From Warburgia ugandensis (lineage: Eukaryota > Streptophyta > Magnoliopsida > Canellales > Canellaceae): a stretch of DNA of 64,000 nucleotides. The position numbers and the translations under genes were made by a program. Positions within the stretch are counted from its first letter, which is position 1; each line of letters starts with the position of its first letter. The stretch spans positions 38,201,217 to 38,265,216 of the forward strand of contig CP141139.1 in the NCBI GenBank assembly GCA_035236585.1. The letters run 5' to 3'. This document shows, piece by piece, positions 9,328 to 22,493 of this stretch. The notes beneath the pieces were generated by a model, which saw only the letters and a program-made list of their open reading frames with translations, was not told the origin of the DNA and ran no database searches.

Positions 9328-11247
9328 ATGGAAGATGAAGAAGAATTCAAGTGATTAGCAAGTGAAAGATGTCCCTACAAAGGTCCTATGGTATTTCTCC
9401 CCTATTCTAAGGTTTCAAAGAATGTTTTGTATTAAAGAAATAACAAAGAAACTAGTATGGTATGCCAAGGAGAGAGTAGGTGATAACTATTTACTCCACC
9501 CAGTAGATAGCTTGATTTAGAAGCTTGTAGGCTTCATGTGGCCCCATCTCAAAGAAGAACCCAGAAACCTATGACTTGTAATATCTAAGCCTCAAGCAGA
9601 ACCACATTCCTTTTGCGTGCAGATGTAGCTAAGTGTCTGACTCTATTGGTCATAGTTCCCTGCTATTGCGGCTAGTGCTCGTTTGCGCGTGCATGAACCA
9701 ACCCAACAAACAAGTAGATAGGATAAATTATGATGGTTCTATGAGTAGCAAGTATAGTTGTTGGCCTGTTATAATAGTTTGTTACAACCTTCCATTGTTT
9801 TTGTACATGAAGAGGAAGTTCATGATGTCATCTATGTTAAAATTAGGTCTTAAGCAACCTGGGAATGACATTGATAGATACTTGGCTCTATTGATTGATG
9901 ATCTTAGGACATTGTGGGAAGTAGGGATTGAAGCTTACGATGCATATAAGCAAAAGATATTCAACTTTAAGGTTGTACTACTATGGATAATGAGAGACTT
10001 TCTTACATATAATCATTTGGCTGGATGCATAGTGAAGGGATACAATGCTTGTCCTATTTGTAGTGATCAGACATATGACATACTACTTCAACAAGGCAGG
10101 AAGATGACATTTCTAAGCCACAGAAGATGGTGACATAAAAACCATCTATACCATATTAAAAAGGGGGAATTTAATGGTAGTTTGGAGATTAGGACACCTA
10201 TAAATAGGTTGACTGGATGACAAGTATGGAAACAAGTTAAGAACCTTAATGTATCATGAGAGAAGAAGAAAAAGGCAACTCCACATACATATGAAAGCAA
10301 CTCTACAAGTTGTTGGAAGAAGAAGTCAATATTCTTTGAACTTATATACTTTAAATCCCTACACATGTGGTATATGCTTGATGTTATGCACATTGAGAAG
10401 AATGTCTATGAAAGCTTGACTGGTACCTTACTTGACATGCTGAAAAAAAAAGAATAGACTTGTAGCTTGAAGGGATCTCATGACAATGGGTTTGAAGAGA
10501 AAGTTGCATCCACAAGATAAGGGTAGCAGAAGAACATACTTGCCTAAAGAAAATTATACACTTGGTAGACAGAAGAGAAGAATAGTGTGTAAAACCCTGC
10601 TAGATATCAATGTCCTAGATGGGTAGTCTTCAAGCTTTAGAAACATTATCTCCATGGAAGAGCTAAAACTGTTAGGGATAAAGTCTCATGATTACCATGC
10701 ATTGATGCAACAACTCATGCCCATAGTAATGTGTTTAGCGCTTCTAGATAAATTTAGAAGATCTATTACTAAATTTTGTTATATCTTTAATACTTTGTGC
10801 AAGAACGTGGTGGATACTTCAAAATTATAAGAAATATAAGAGCATTTAGTTACAACCTTATGCAAACTTGAGACAATCTTCTCACCATACTTCTTTGATA
10901 TCATGGTACACTTAACAATGCATCTCATTGATAAGGTTAGGCTATTTGGACCTGTTTATTTATGATAGATTTACCCATTTGAAAGGTACATGAAGGTGTT
11001 AGAAGGGTATGTACAAAATCACAATTGGTCGGAGGGGAGTATAGCCAAATGTTACACAGTAGAAGAAGTGGTAGAGTTTTTCATTGAGTATTTATTAGGA
11101 GTGAATGCTATTAGAATCTCAATAAATAAACATTTACGTGAATTAAGTGATCGAAGAGTTGGTGAACCTCTCTTCAGTGGTCCTATATTGACCATTGATC
11201 ATAAGGAGCAGGACCATGCACACCTTTATCTCTTGCTATATATTAAT
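9328..11247 (+). pseudogene. CACTA-1 ORF1 transposase (TNP2 type), 5' part
   Basis: This is the cut-and-paste transposase of a plant CACTA (En/Spm-like) element. It begins in mid-gene at KVLWYFSPISKVSKNVLY. The TNP2/Transposase_21 core is open at 9,633-10,133: YNLPLFLYMKRKFMM, LKQPGNDIDRYLALLIDDL, GCIVKGYNACPIC, MTFLSHRRW. MLDVMHIEKNVYESLTGTLL follows at about 10,375. DUF4218 ends in an open stretch at 10,990-11,247 (MKVLEGYVQNHNWSEGSIAKCY, FFIEYLLG). About 150 bp at 9,575-9,725 has no counterpart in CACTA-2. The gene is cut at 11,247 by CACTA-2 and resumes at 30,675. Many in-frame stops make it dead. Confidence 0.88.
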
Positions 11248-11800
11248 CACTACTACATAGGGGGCTTTTAAACTCGGGAAAAAGTGATAATCGAAGTCAC
11301 TTATGAAGCGACTTCTACTAAGGCGACTTGGAAAGTCATCAACTTTTAAAGTTATGTAAGAAAACAACTTTAAAAGTGACATACTTTTAAAGTAGTTTTC
11401 ACAAAATTGACTTCAAAAGTCATCTACTTTTGAAGTCACTTAAAAAAAAAAAAAAAAAAAAGACTTCTAAAGTCATCAACTTTAGAAGTCACTTTATTAT
11501 AAGCGACTTCAAAAGCAACCAAATATTAATTGACTTTTGAAGTTACTTAGGAAAAAATGACTTCTAAAGTTGTTGACTTTACAAGTCATTTTTAGATAAG
11601 TGACTTCAAGAGAATTTCATTTGGATGAACTTTTGAAGTCACTTATATAAAAATGATTTCAAATGCTTGTAACTATAGGAGTCATTTTTATGTAAGCGAC
11701 TTCGAAAGTAAAAACATTTAAAAAATTGTATAAAAATTTTTAATAAAAAATTCTAAATTTTTAAAGTTGTTTATTAAAAAATGACTTTAAAAGTAAATTT
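11248..11800 (-). repeat. CACTA-2 3' terminal and subterminal repeats
   Basis: After the CACTACTACA terminus, the stretch to about 11,800 is an array of imperfect palindromes of the type ACTTTTAAAGTC/GACTTCAAAAGT, separated by AT-rich spacers. In En/Spm such subterminal motifs bind the element's regulatory protein (TNPA); here a binding role is inferred by position. Confidence 0.85.
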
Positions 11801-12529
11801 TTTTGCTCCTTCTCCCTGCATACAATGAATAACAAATACCTGATATTTAGTCATTATTTATAAACATTAAGAACTTGTATACAAACAATGTTCATCCACT
11901 TCTTAATACACATACCATGAATACATTAAAATACTTCAATCTTCACACACATGAAAAACCAATAACCACTACATTCCATCCACATCTTAATATTTTGATA
12001 CATTATCACTTGTGTATACATTGAATAACAAGCATTCTATGTACCTAATACTTCAAATAATCTTTAAAATATTGAAAAATCAAACATCATATACACCTTC
12101 CATACACATTCCAAACCACCATCCACTATAATGAATCGTCATCTTTCTTGATACACTACCACCTGTAATTCCATACACTTCATCCATTGTAATGCATTGT
12201 CTATGACATCCACATTCACTTCATTTGTAATTCCATATACATTCTAAGTAACCCTCTCATTTTTCATCTTGTAAAGGTTATATAATTCACCCCCCACATA
12301 TTCACTTCACGTTCAAACTCCAAATTCATTACATCCATACTCCTTTATTACCACACTCCAAATTTTGACTCATTCATTGCTTAAGATGCATATATATATA
12401 TATATATATATCAAAGAAAATAATAAAATCCAAAGGAACACAAACAAGTCAATGAAAAAAATACTTTATTATGTATTTCAAGTTCAAGTAGTTACTCCAA
12501 GTAATTTAATTGAAACTCATTTCATACTC
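11801..12529 (-). other. CACTA-2 3' untranslated region
   Basis: This is AT-rich non-coding DNA between the subterminal array and the ORF2 end. It holds CATTCACTTCATTTGTAATTCC-like short repeats and an (AT)n tract at 12,390-12,411. A related but expanded version is in CACTA-5. Confidence 0.6.
12390..12411. repeat. (AT)n microsatellite
   Basis: An uninterrupted run of AT units in the 3' untranslated part of CACTA-2. Confidence 0.95.
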
Positions 12530-14720
12530 AGCCCATTCATTTCGTATTTCATTGAGATTTATTCTGGAGTAACTCTTCTTGTTTACCCACTCAGTAAGCA
12601 CAATAGCTAGAAATAAAACATATGTAATAAAGTTAAAATGTTTTAGCTAGATCCATAAAAATTGTAGAAAAATATAAGATTATGGAAAATAAAAAGTGTT
12701 CTACCTTTTTTAAATGGGAGACAGGAGTACAATCAAATACTAGGGTCCTCATGTACCTTAGGACATAATACCCACACTCTTAATCTGACTATTATTTAGG
12801 GCACTGTATAAGAAGGACAACAAAAGAGAACTCATAAATATTATTTTTAATAAGGTAAGTTTAATCACTAATAACCTAGAGTAATTAATATTTCATATAC
12901 CTTGAAATTCTTCCATGTGAGCTTTGGTGGTTGTAAAGTCTCGGTCACTATAGCCCATTCCCACCAAGTCCTACAAATTTAAATTTCAAATGCATTATAA
13001 ATGAATAAAAAATTACTTATCTACACACAACACATGAAAAAAAATAAATGCTTATTTATAATATCCATGAGGGTGCGGTGGATGTGCACTCCACAAGAAT
13101 AAAAAAAGAAAGCATGATCACCATGCACATCCAAAATGCACATCATCCAATGAGACCTAAATAGATAGTCATATGGATTGTAATGAAAGTTTACAATCCC
13201 TAAGTAAAGAATAAATTGGAAAGTAAACAAGAAAATTAAAACTTACTTGCTATTGTAGGGAATCATTAAGCCTTGTCCTTGAGAGCAGCATAAGAAGCCT
13301 GGCAAAATATCCTTAATATGCTTCTCATTGGCCATTGCTCTGTCATTCTAGAAATGATGCTAGGATCAAGGAATTGGTAAAGTGTACCCTCACCCTCACC
13401 CTAAAAAAGGCAAGTAGCATCATTCAAGAAGTTGCATAAAAAAAATAATTATTACATATACTAGTAAAATATAATATGTAATGAAATACCAAATGATTTA
13501 CAAGCAAGTATGTGCATATACCCCATGTAGGAGATAATGTGAGGGTGCTTAAGTTGATCCCATAGGCAAACTTATAATAGGCCCTCTGTCATAAGTGGCA
13601 CTTCAACAGCTTCCTCGACAAGCACTCCCCACTTGATTTGTACAGGATTGATTGTCATATTGTCATTGATGAGACCATAGATTAACCTAAGGGATTGAGG
13701 TGTGTTAGGTGGGAGATATATACAAGTACCAGTTCCATTAGTGTAGCAGCTAAAGGTGACACTAGAATGGCGGCCATTCTCGATGCCTCATTTTGTTGTT
13801 GATTAATTGTATAGAGTTATTAAACAATTATGTGAGGTCTTTAGCTAAAAAATATTAATGAGAAAGGCATGTAGTATGATAACATACATACCTTGGACTC
13901 TATGGGAATGACTAGTGCCTCCGACCAAGTGACATGATATGCAACTGCCTCCCCAACAGTTATAATATTTTCCATTTCTAATGAGAATGGTAGGCATGCA
14001 TTAGCATTCAAAGCCATGGTAATGGAGACCCACTTAGTATGTGGTGGTCTGTGCAAAATGTTTGATTCATGCTCATAGCATGAACCAATTACCACAATAT
14101 TTTGATGGGAATCCAAGGCCAACAAGCATTTACCCACTTACAAATCAAATATGCAATAGAGAGGTTGAGATATAGAATTATTACAAATGGACAATGAACA
14201 TTTATAGTCTTGTCAATGTATATACCTCTTGGCCAGGAGTTTTCTTTTTGAGGGGAGGTAGATGTCCTTCATTATCTTCTTTAGATGGGGAATTGTAGCT
14301 CGCATGTGATGGAGGTACAGCAGGGCACAATTGTTAAGTAGAGGGTCAAGAACAATCATCATACCTCCCTCATGCAGCTGTTTAAATAAATCACCCTTTA
14401 TTTTCTCAATGAGCTCATTGTAGGCCTTCTCATCATCATGAAGTCCAAGTATGCGTCCCCCACCAAAGAAATTAGAAGGAACAACACCTCAACCCATGCC
14501 CCTAACTTAACTAGTGTGATCCTACTTATTGCCCATAGCCCTATATAAGATGTCATCCTTGGTAGCAGTGCTGCTTAAATTCATGTGTAGTGGTTTCTTG
14601 GGTAAAAATGTCCTGTAAAATTTAATTAGAAGGACATGATCATTTCATCTAATTAATTATAAAAAATTTATAGACAGGTGGAACTACTTACTATGCATGA
14701 AGCAATTTGTGTAGTAGTTT
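12530..14720 (-). pseudogene. CACTA-2 ORF2, C-terminal part: DUF8039 and Ulp1-like protease
   Basis: Plant CACTA elements often carry a second gene combining transposon-specific regions with a C48 (Ulp1/SENP) cysteine protease fold. Read on the minus strand with introns, the order is FANETTTQIASCI (14,700), an exon with SNFFGGGRILGLHDDEKAYNE (14,500), DUF8039 at 13,841-14,137 (KCLLALDSHQNIVVIGS, NIITVGEAVAYHVTW), the protease lead GLMIPYNS (13,260), SHWMMCILDVHG with the expected catalytic His (13,150), ECGYYVLRYMRTLVFD with the expected catalytic Cys (12,775), and the C-terminus LSEWVNKKSYS..EIRNEWAEY (12,560). The position that should hold the catalytic Asp reads YSC. Stops upstream of the Cys motif also argue against activity. 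The 5' part lies beyond the solo LTR. Confidence 0.83.
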
Positions 14721-14735
14721 CATTTGCAAACTTGG

Positions 14736-17700
14736 TGTGGCAACCTAGGTTTTTGAAATACATTTTTGTTATTTATTTTCAAATGGTGGTTGATCAATTT
14801 TGCAAAAATTTTGAAAAGTTAAGCACTAGAAATATTTTATTTGAAATTCTTTTCAGAAAACCCGAATGCCGTATTTCACTCATATATACATATATAATTT
14901 TGTATACAACATATATTTCTAAAGAAACTCATTTTATTAAAATTGCAGGATCAATCTAGTGGTTCACATACATAGCCCCTCTATTACATCTTATGTCCAA
15001 AATACACAAATCAAAACACAATTCAATCCTTTCCACAATAGTACATAGTCTTGATCAACAGTATGGTCTTCATCTTCCCATGTCGTATCCCTCCATTCTT
15101 TTCTTTCTACATCGGAGATATTATACACATTTAAACATTCACAATATCTCAGCAAGCTATGCTTGGTAGGGGATTCAAGAACATATGGAATAGTATAATT
15201 CAAAAGTACAGTATTCATAATCATCATATTCCATATGAATCATATAATTCAATTTTGATGAACCATACCATATATGATCATTCTATCATATAAATTTATC
15301 ATGTAACATCTACTATGATAATTTCAAACCACTCACCACTATATCGTATGTATATATATATATATATATATGGTAAAAAACCGTGAAAAATAGTCAATAT
15401 CTCAAACATCAATAATCATACTCAGATATACTAAGTTGATAAATCATCTAAACTTTTGCTGGAAAAATACTCCTTCATTAGGGCAGTATTGGAATCTCAT
15501 TTTTCCATGCATTATAATGCAAAATACTCAAGGAGTACCATGCAGCAGTTTGATCCATACTAGCATACTTGGATAACTATCCTGTTCACTATTGATACCA
15601 CGATGGAAAATATTGTGTCACTGCTCGGATGGGGAGACAGGACTTTCACAGTGGGGCCTTCCTATAATTGTCCCACCCAACGTTTAGCTTCTCTTTGGGC
15701 AAGGTATCACAATATCATCAAATTTTGGGAAGTGGGCGGCCAAACCCTCATAACTTCCCTAGCATAGCATCCCTAGGCTTATGCCTATTTAAAACAAAAC
15801 CACAAGGCTCTATGCTTATATCTAAAATACTTCTTGTACATCTCAGATGATCTGTTTGTTTATATTATCATCCTCATATTCAATATCCTCATATTAAGGA
15901 TACAATTTCATTTCTAGATTTAGAGATCCTCATTTACAATGAATGATACCTATGTTCATATAAGTTTAGGGATTAATCATTTATTGTAAATGATCCCCAT
16001 TTTCTTTAATTTGGTATTCATATACCAAATGTTATTAATTGTAAGGATACTCATTTGATACAAATGATATCCATTATTATTATGTTCTTATCTAAGTTTA
16101 GGGGTAATCATAAATGATACCCAAGTATTTATTATGTATTTCATCTAATTTCAACAGTTATTTCTATCTCATATACATGAATTATGATTCAAATATAACT
16201 AAGCATATTATCATCCTTAACCATTATAATGTCTACATATAACAAAAATTCCATAGACCATAGGTCTTGTATTATTAAAGTTCCGCCTACCTTCATGTAG
16301 TGATCCATCCCTTGAGATCTTCCATGATTGACATATGTAATCTATAAATACATACATACTATCATTATCTAAACAACTTAGATAATCTCATATTTATATT
16401 CCTTATCTAATCTTGTCCTTTGATATAAAGGATCTAGATTTGTCTTATGTTCCTATCATCCATACAATCTATCTTCCTCAGATAGTATTTTATCCTATTG
16501 ATTAATAGATCTGACTATTAGAATGATCTTCTAATCTTTTAGATCTAAGTATTTTCCATCTCTAAGTCTTTGTGTGTCCATCTCCTTGATCTTAATCTTT
16601 CATAGATCCTTTCATCAACAATCTATACTTGTTGATAAAGATCAAGGGCCTAGATCTTCTATCATCTAGTTCTCCTTTGATCTAAGTTCAGTTATTTGAT
16701 CATCCCTAAGGAGGATGATCCTAGTTCTCTTCCTTGAATCATATTTGATCAAGGGTTTGGATTTTCTAATCTAATGATCTAGATTTGTCTACAACATACA
16801 TACATGGATACATAATAAAATGCAATATTAGGATTCTTATTATTCTTTATCATCCTTATCTTACTTACAATTTTTATTAGAATTAGATAATTTACTAACC
16901 TTTTATGCTCTTATTATTATTATTCAACTAGTTAATATTTTACTAGTGGAAGATATCTTATTTCTTCCTAAGTCTAGATAGCTCCTCTTATTTCCAATTG
17001 ACCAAGGCTTACTAGTTGAATAGCTGAACACAAAGTGATAATTTCAATCCTCATGTAAAGAGCCGTTTAGACCTCACAAACATCAACGGAAGGTAGGGGA
17101 AGAGCGAGGCTCTATTAGAAAATTCCCTTAGCAACAATGTTTATCATTCACTAAAGTGACCTTAGCTCAACCTTTCATAAGATTCCTATGAGCATTTTAA
17201 CCCTAAGTACTCTTTCTAATTGATTTTAATTAAATCCATGAATATTTAAAATGTCATTCATGAGGTTTATTATTCTCCTAGTTTGTGCCAAGGATTTGAT
17301 AATCCTTATATTCTCCTACTAACTATAGCTCTTACTATCATTAAGTCTATGTTATTCATTCCATGTAAATGTCCTTCAAGTCTAATTTTCATTTAATTAC
17401 ATTTTCAATGTAATTTACATAACATAAGCATTAAAGCATAAATAAATAAATAAATCTAACAATTAAATCTATTAAGCAATAAAAGGCATTTACAATAACA
17501 TTAATAATTCAAATAAACACATTTAACATATCATGATCCAATGGTCATCTTTCATTTCTAATCATCTTTCATCCTGTTTAGGGTTTTAGATCTTGATCTT
17601 TTATTTTTATTAGATCTACTCATTTTCTCAAAGTGATCTCATCACTAGATCATTGATATCATCTTATCACATGATCTGATCCTTCTTGATCTAACCAATC

Positions 17701-19930
17701 AAGAAGATCTTATGCCATTTTATCCAATTTAAAGGCATAGATCTTAATCTATCCCAAATTATTATCATCAAGCCCATCAATCCATATGATATTAACTTTA
17801 TATCATCATCCAAATACATCCACACTGTCCAATAATCCTTGATCAAACTGATCAAGGAGATTACCATTCTTTTACTACTTTTAAGGGTTAAGATCTTAAG
17901 ATCTGGAAAATAAATTACATCCAACCTTTTAATTATTGTAATTATACATTTAGATCATCATATAAACTATTTTAAAAGGTCTAATCATGCTTGATTAATC
18001 AGATCATGAAGATCCATGCTCATTTTTATGATTTTTCTTCTTTTAAGGCTAGATCTCTTAATTAAACATAGATCAACCACTTCTAATAATTGATTCCATA
18101 TTCTAGAATCATAAGATCATCAGTGGATCAGAATTATAGTCTGATCATTCCAAATTTCATTGATCATAAGAATCCATAGCAACTTTTAGATCTAAAATTG
18201 GAGCTAAATTGACTTGTCAATTGAAGAAATAAGATTTCATTACGAATATTGGACGGCTCAAATATAATCTGGGCATATCGGGTATGAGGATGATCAGTGG
18301 CCGCTCACGTCTCCATCATGGAGACACAGGTAGCATTGTTCTTGCTCCACCTAGTAGTTCACACATGAGTGCACTCGCTGGGGCATGCCTAGAAGGAGCA
18401 TCCCTACTTGCATTTGCTTTAGCATTTTGGGATCCGATCTGTTGAGATTGGTTGAGATGGTCCGATCTAGACCGCCATATCAACCTTTCTCCAAATCTCC
18501 CAATTTTGAAGACATTAAGAACAAAGATTTTTTGTCATAAAGTTTTTGGGCCCCAAGAACTCATCCAACGGCTCAAAATTTGTATCTGAGCCAAAAAATG
18601 AGGAGATCTCAACCCTCCATGCCGGATCCATCATTTTTGATGGATCAACAGCTGGGGAAGATCTCTAGAGGCTAGAAAACATCAGGTAAATGCCGGTATG
18701 AAAGGAGAAGAGAGATATGCTACCTACTTGGGCCGGTCGGTGAAGAAAACTTCACTGGAAATTAGAAATATCACCAAAAACCCTAGTTTGGTTGAAAACA
18801 TATATAGATGGAGCTTTCTCTGTCGCCGTTGCAAGAAAATATTGAGAATCATGGGGCAATTGTAGATCACAATGCTAGGAAGCTATCCAATGGTTTAAGA
18901 TCAAGATTATTTGGTTCAATTGGCCGAAAATAGATGGAGAACTTGCCAGAGATGGTGATTCACCAGTGCTTGAATTTTATTATAAGTTTCCCAACGATCC
19001 AACAATTGGATCATAAAATTTCTCCAAGGATTTTAAGGAGTATCCCAGGCCAAACAGATCTAACGGTCAAGATATGGAACTGATGTCTAGAAATCTATGG
19101 CTAATTGAATTAGGGTTTCCTAGGTGGAAACCCTAGTTCATCAAGGATGACACGTCCCTGGTCGCTCTCAATGTAGACACATGGTCGTTTGCCTAGGTGT
19201 GTCTGGGGACACTCCCACAGAGAAAGAGAGAGAAAGAAGGAGAAGTTGGGAGAAATTGAGGGGGAGTTTTGAGCCACAATTCTGGGGATGTCTAGGGCAC
19301 CTCGTTGGGGATTTTTAGAAAAAAAATTTCTAAAAATTTATGGGCTATTTATAGGGATTTTTGAATTTTCCATGATACATGTCATAATTATGTTTCATTT
19401 CTTTTTATTATTAAATTGTCATTGGATGCCCACTACCACCTCCTTATCCATTAGCAGGTGGTAGTGGTTTGGCTCATGATGGTGGTCTTCCAAACCGTTG
19501 GCCCACCTTGTGGGACCCACATAGTTGTGAAAAGACCAATTTGCCCTTTTAATTCCAAAAATAGAGAAAAATAGGGTTTATTCCTATGAACTTGGAATTG
19601 AGTGCACTTAATGTCATTTCAATTGGTTTTTTGAGTATATTCCAAATTTTGATGTCTTAGGTCTCGGTTATGAGTAAAATTACCATTTTACCCTTTTATC
19701 CATAAAAATGGAGAAAAATAAAGATTTTTCATCTGGACTCAGAATTTGATGTATTTATAGTCATTTTGATTGATTTGTTGAGTACATTACAAATATCCAT
19801 GTTTTAAGTCTTGATTTTATTTTTTTTAAAATGAATTCTCTTGGAACTCAAAGTTCTAGTTCCACTTTAAGAATTTCAACTTTTAATTTTTTACAATTCA
19901 ATTATATTTATAAAAATTGGGGTTATTACA
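14736..19930 (-). mobile_element. 5.2-kb gypsy-type solo LTR
   Basis: The block is bounded by TGTGGCAACC and GGTTATTACA, so on the minus strand it runs TGTAATAACCCCAATTTT..GGTTGCCACA with canonical TG..CA ends. A perfect 5-bp duplication CTTGG flanks it (14,731-14,735 and 19,931-19,935). I see no internal second copy of the ends, no primer site and no gag-pol coding, so it is best read as one LTR left after LTR-LTR recombination. A TATA box CTATAAATAG lies on the minus strand at 19,346-19,355, followed by a CTTCTCCTTCTTTCTCTC-type leader. The start resembles the LTR at 44,417, and its end resembles the LTRs at 33,506, suggesting one broad gypsy lineage. A non-autonomous whole element with very diverged LTRs is the alternative. 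Confidence 0.78.
19346..19355 (-). promoter_or_regulatory. TATA box of the solo LTR
   Basis: The minus strand reads CTATAAATAG, followed about 50-100 bp on by a pyrimidine-rich leader, as in LTR U3/R boundaries. It could drive transcription into CACTA-2 ORF2 in the same orientation. Confidence 0.5.
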
Positions 19931-19935
19931 CTTGG

Positions 19936-20880
19936 TGCCAGTATGGCCCACTGAATGTGCCATCTTCTAGAGAATGGAGGGATCAATGGGTTTCGTAGTC
20001 CTAGCTTTTTTTCTTGCTGTCAAGCAAAGGCACTATAGTTAGAGAACATGTATATAACTATAGTATCATTAAATTAAATGGGATAAATGAGCGTAGTCCA
20101 TCCTAGATAGGTGGTGCTACATATTTGTTTCATGAACCTTTCTTCCCTGTGTACTCTTTGCCTGAACATTTTACATGCATGATCAAGTGCAGTAATTGAA
20201 TGTTACATGTAATTAAAAGAATGAAGCATAGTTTCTGTGCATACCTCAAACTTGGCAGAGGTGCAGTTTTGTACAAATGCATTCCAAGCCTCTTGGTCAA
20301 TGACATCGGAGTAAATGGAAGGCATTGTGTATAGCCTTGATGGCTCATTAACATTTGGAGCTATGTAATTGCGAACATGGTAGTTCTTCCATTTTCTCTA
20401 TTGCTCACCTACCCCTTGTAAAGCATGCATCTTCATGTCATTTGGCACGTCAAAGGTAGACTGCAAATTGAACACATCAAATTACTATATTTGAAAAATA
20501 AGGAAAGTTATAATGTAAATAATACATGTACTTAATGTTTACATACCTTCACCATTTTCCATATTGAATCTTTAATTGAGGATGGCACATGTCTCCAATC
20601 CTCAAATGTGATAGGAACCATGGTTCTTACTGCAGAGTAGAGGTAGCTACTATAAGCAGGGGCACTCTCACCAATCTCTTACCCTCTACTATTGTACTGG
20701 ATAGTTTCTTTTATTTCCTTCGAATTTCTCTTGGTAACCTTTTCCATTGTTGTTCACCCTTTGCCCTTTCTTTTGGGAGTAGTGCTCATGTTGGCCTCTT
20801 GTTCATGCTTTTCAATGTGGCCTAAATATTTAGTTTGATATTCTTCTCGTTCCATCATTACTACAAAGAAACACTCAATG
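19936..20880 (-). pseudogene. CACTA-2 ORF2, N-terminal part (plant transposon protein region)
   Basis: This is the first half of the CACTA second gene, upstream of the solo LTR. In minus-strand order there is a basic stretch TPKRKGKG (20,770), then TMVPITFEDWRHVPSSIKDSIWKMVK (20,560-20,620; first half VPITFEDWRHVP), an intron with a GT donor, and then FDVPNDMKMHALQGVGEQ, RKWKNYHVRNYI and PSIYSDVIDQEAWNAFVQN (20,130-20,460). These match the conserved region of plant CACTA ORF2 (Transposase_24-like) in which a VPI..W..VP..IW motif precedes a K-W-rich helix region. One stop follows GEQ. It continues after the solo LTR at 14,720. Its role in transposition is inferred from family membership only. 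Confidence 0.75.
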
Positions 20881-22480
20881 ATATTAGAACAAAAAAGGCT
20901 ATGTAATGAATTTAAAGAAACCAAATTCCATCCAATAATTGAATTGCTAAGTATGTAGGACCTATGGATATCAATCATTAAGTACTGTAGAGAGAACAAG
21001 TATATGGCTTAGGAAAATGACACTTGACATAGTACTTAAATAAAGAGAAATGCCACTAGATGATGTACATGGACTATGAATGTAACAGGGAGATGAATAT
21101 GATATAAGCCATGGAAATTCTATAACAAATTGAATGCAATGAGTATGTCATGGAAATTGACATGTGATAGGCTATGGAAATGCTATCAAAGAAACACGTA
21201 ACAATGAGATAAGCCATGGCACGATGTGATAATACATAGATTATAAATTAGTGACCAAAGTATTAAACATGAAACATTGTGACAATGACAATCAAAGTGG
21301 AAGCTAAATGAACATGGTTGGTTGAAGAATTATCATAAGACATAATCTTGAACTAGTAAGAAAACACATTCATGAAGTACATGGCATGACTAGCTAGGAT
21401 TGATAGATCCATTATATGAAAACTAAATTGAAACTATACTTCCAAGTAGTTTGGTTATGTTATACATGCCTTAGAAAACAACTACATGAAAGAATATGGA
21501 AAATCAAATTTATAAAAGGCAAATGCTTAGAAAACATTGAAAAGAAATGCATGAAAAATTCAAGGAAATGGGAGGATCTAGAATGCACCAGTTTTGGGAT
21601 GAACATGTTAACTAAGTAAATGGATATATATTAGTACCTTTTTAAGCTTTAAAACCTTAAAATGGACTATACTGTGTCATTAACGACTTCATAAACACCA
21701 TAAATATGAAGTATACAACTATTGTTGATTAATTCAGTCATGCATTTGATAAGGTTCAAGTAGAATCACAAATATTGGTAGTTAATGCCATTGTTGAACT
21801 TTATAAATTCTGCCATGCGATGATTTACATGTTTCATGCTTTTGGTTATGAAGACTTTAGAAATGGAATTGCCATGGCAATTACCATGTTTTCCATCTAT
21901 GTATGAGATTTCTCTCTCTCTCTCTCTCTTTTTTTTTGCCTAAAGCTGGTCCATGTGTTTCATATTATGAAATAAACAAGAATCTCTTTTGAATGATTGG
22001 ATTTGACTTAGCTATGAATTTTATTCACCAACTCAGCTAGTAAAAAACTTACCAAAAGATTTCAAACCACTAATAACATTGGTAAATATAGTAATAGATT
22101 TCAAAAATAGAATCATTACTTTCCATCATAAAAATATTCATAGTTATGGATTGCCTATAGGTTGCCCCAAAATTCTTTGGCTGATGTGTAGGTTGACATT
22201 GGATTGAATTCATTATCTAAAGCACAAACTCATGGCTTTGGTCTTGATTTAACTAGGAAAGCAAATTATAATAAAATGGAAACATGCATTGAAGTTACTA
22301 GATGTTATTACTAGAAATGTTAACAAAAGAAAAGAAGAAACAATCGAGTACATCTCTAAGCTCATGCTTGTCAGCTTTGATTTGTTTGAATGAATACCTC
22401 CAAAGCTAGGATTTGTACATGAGTTAGTTAATACCCTACAGAAAATAATGCAAACTAGTCATTAAGAATAAATCAATAAA
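20881..22480. other. CACTA-2 intergenic region, no gene seen
   Basis: This is AT-rich DNA between ORF2 and the C-rich minisatellite, probably 5' leader or intron of ORF2. A short (TC)n tract occurs at 21,911-21,928. No protein family is recognisable. Confidence 0.5.
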
Positions 22481-22493
22481 CAACAGTAAATGG

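Noticed and set aside
15590..15600. Possible primer site inside the 5.2-kb block (TGGTATCA on the minus strand)
   Set aside because: Only 8 bases match, the sequence before it does not match the block's end, and no interior coding follows; the solo LTR reading is simpler.
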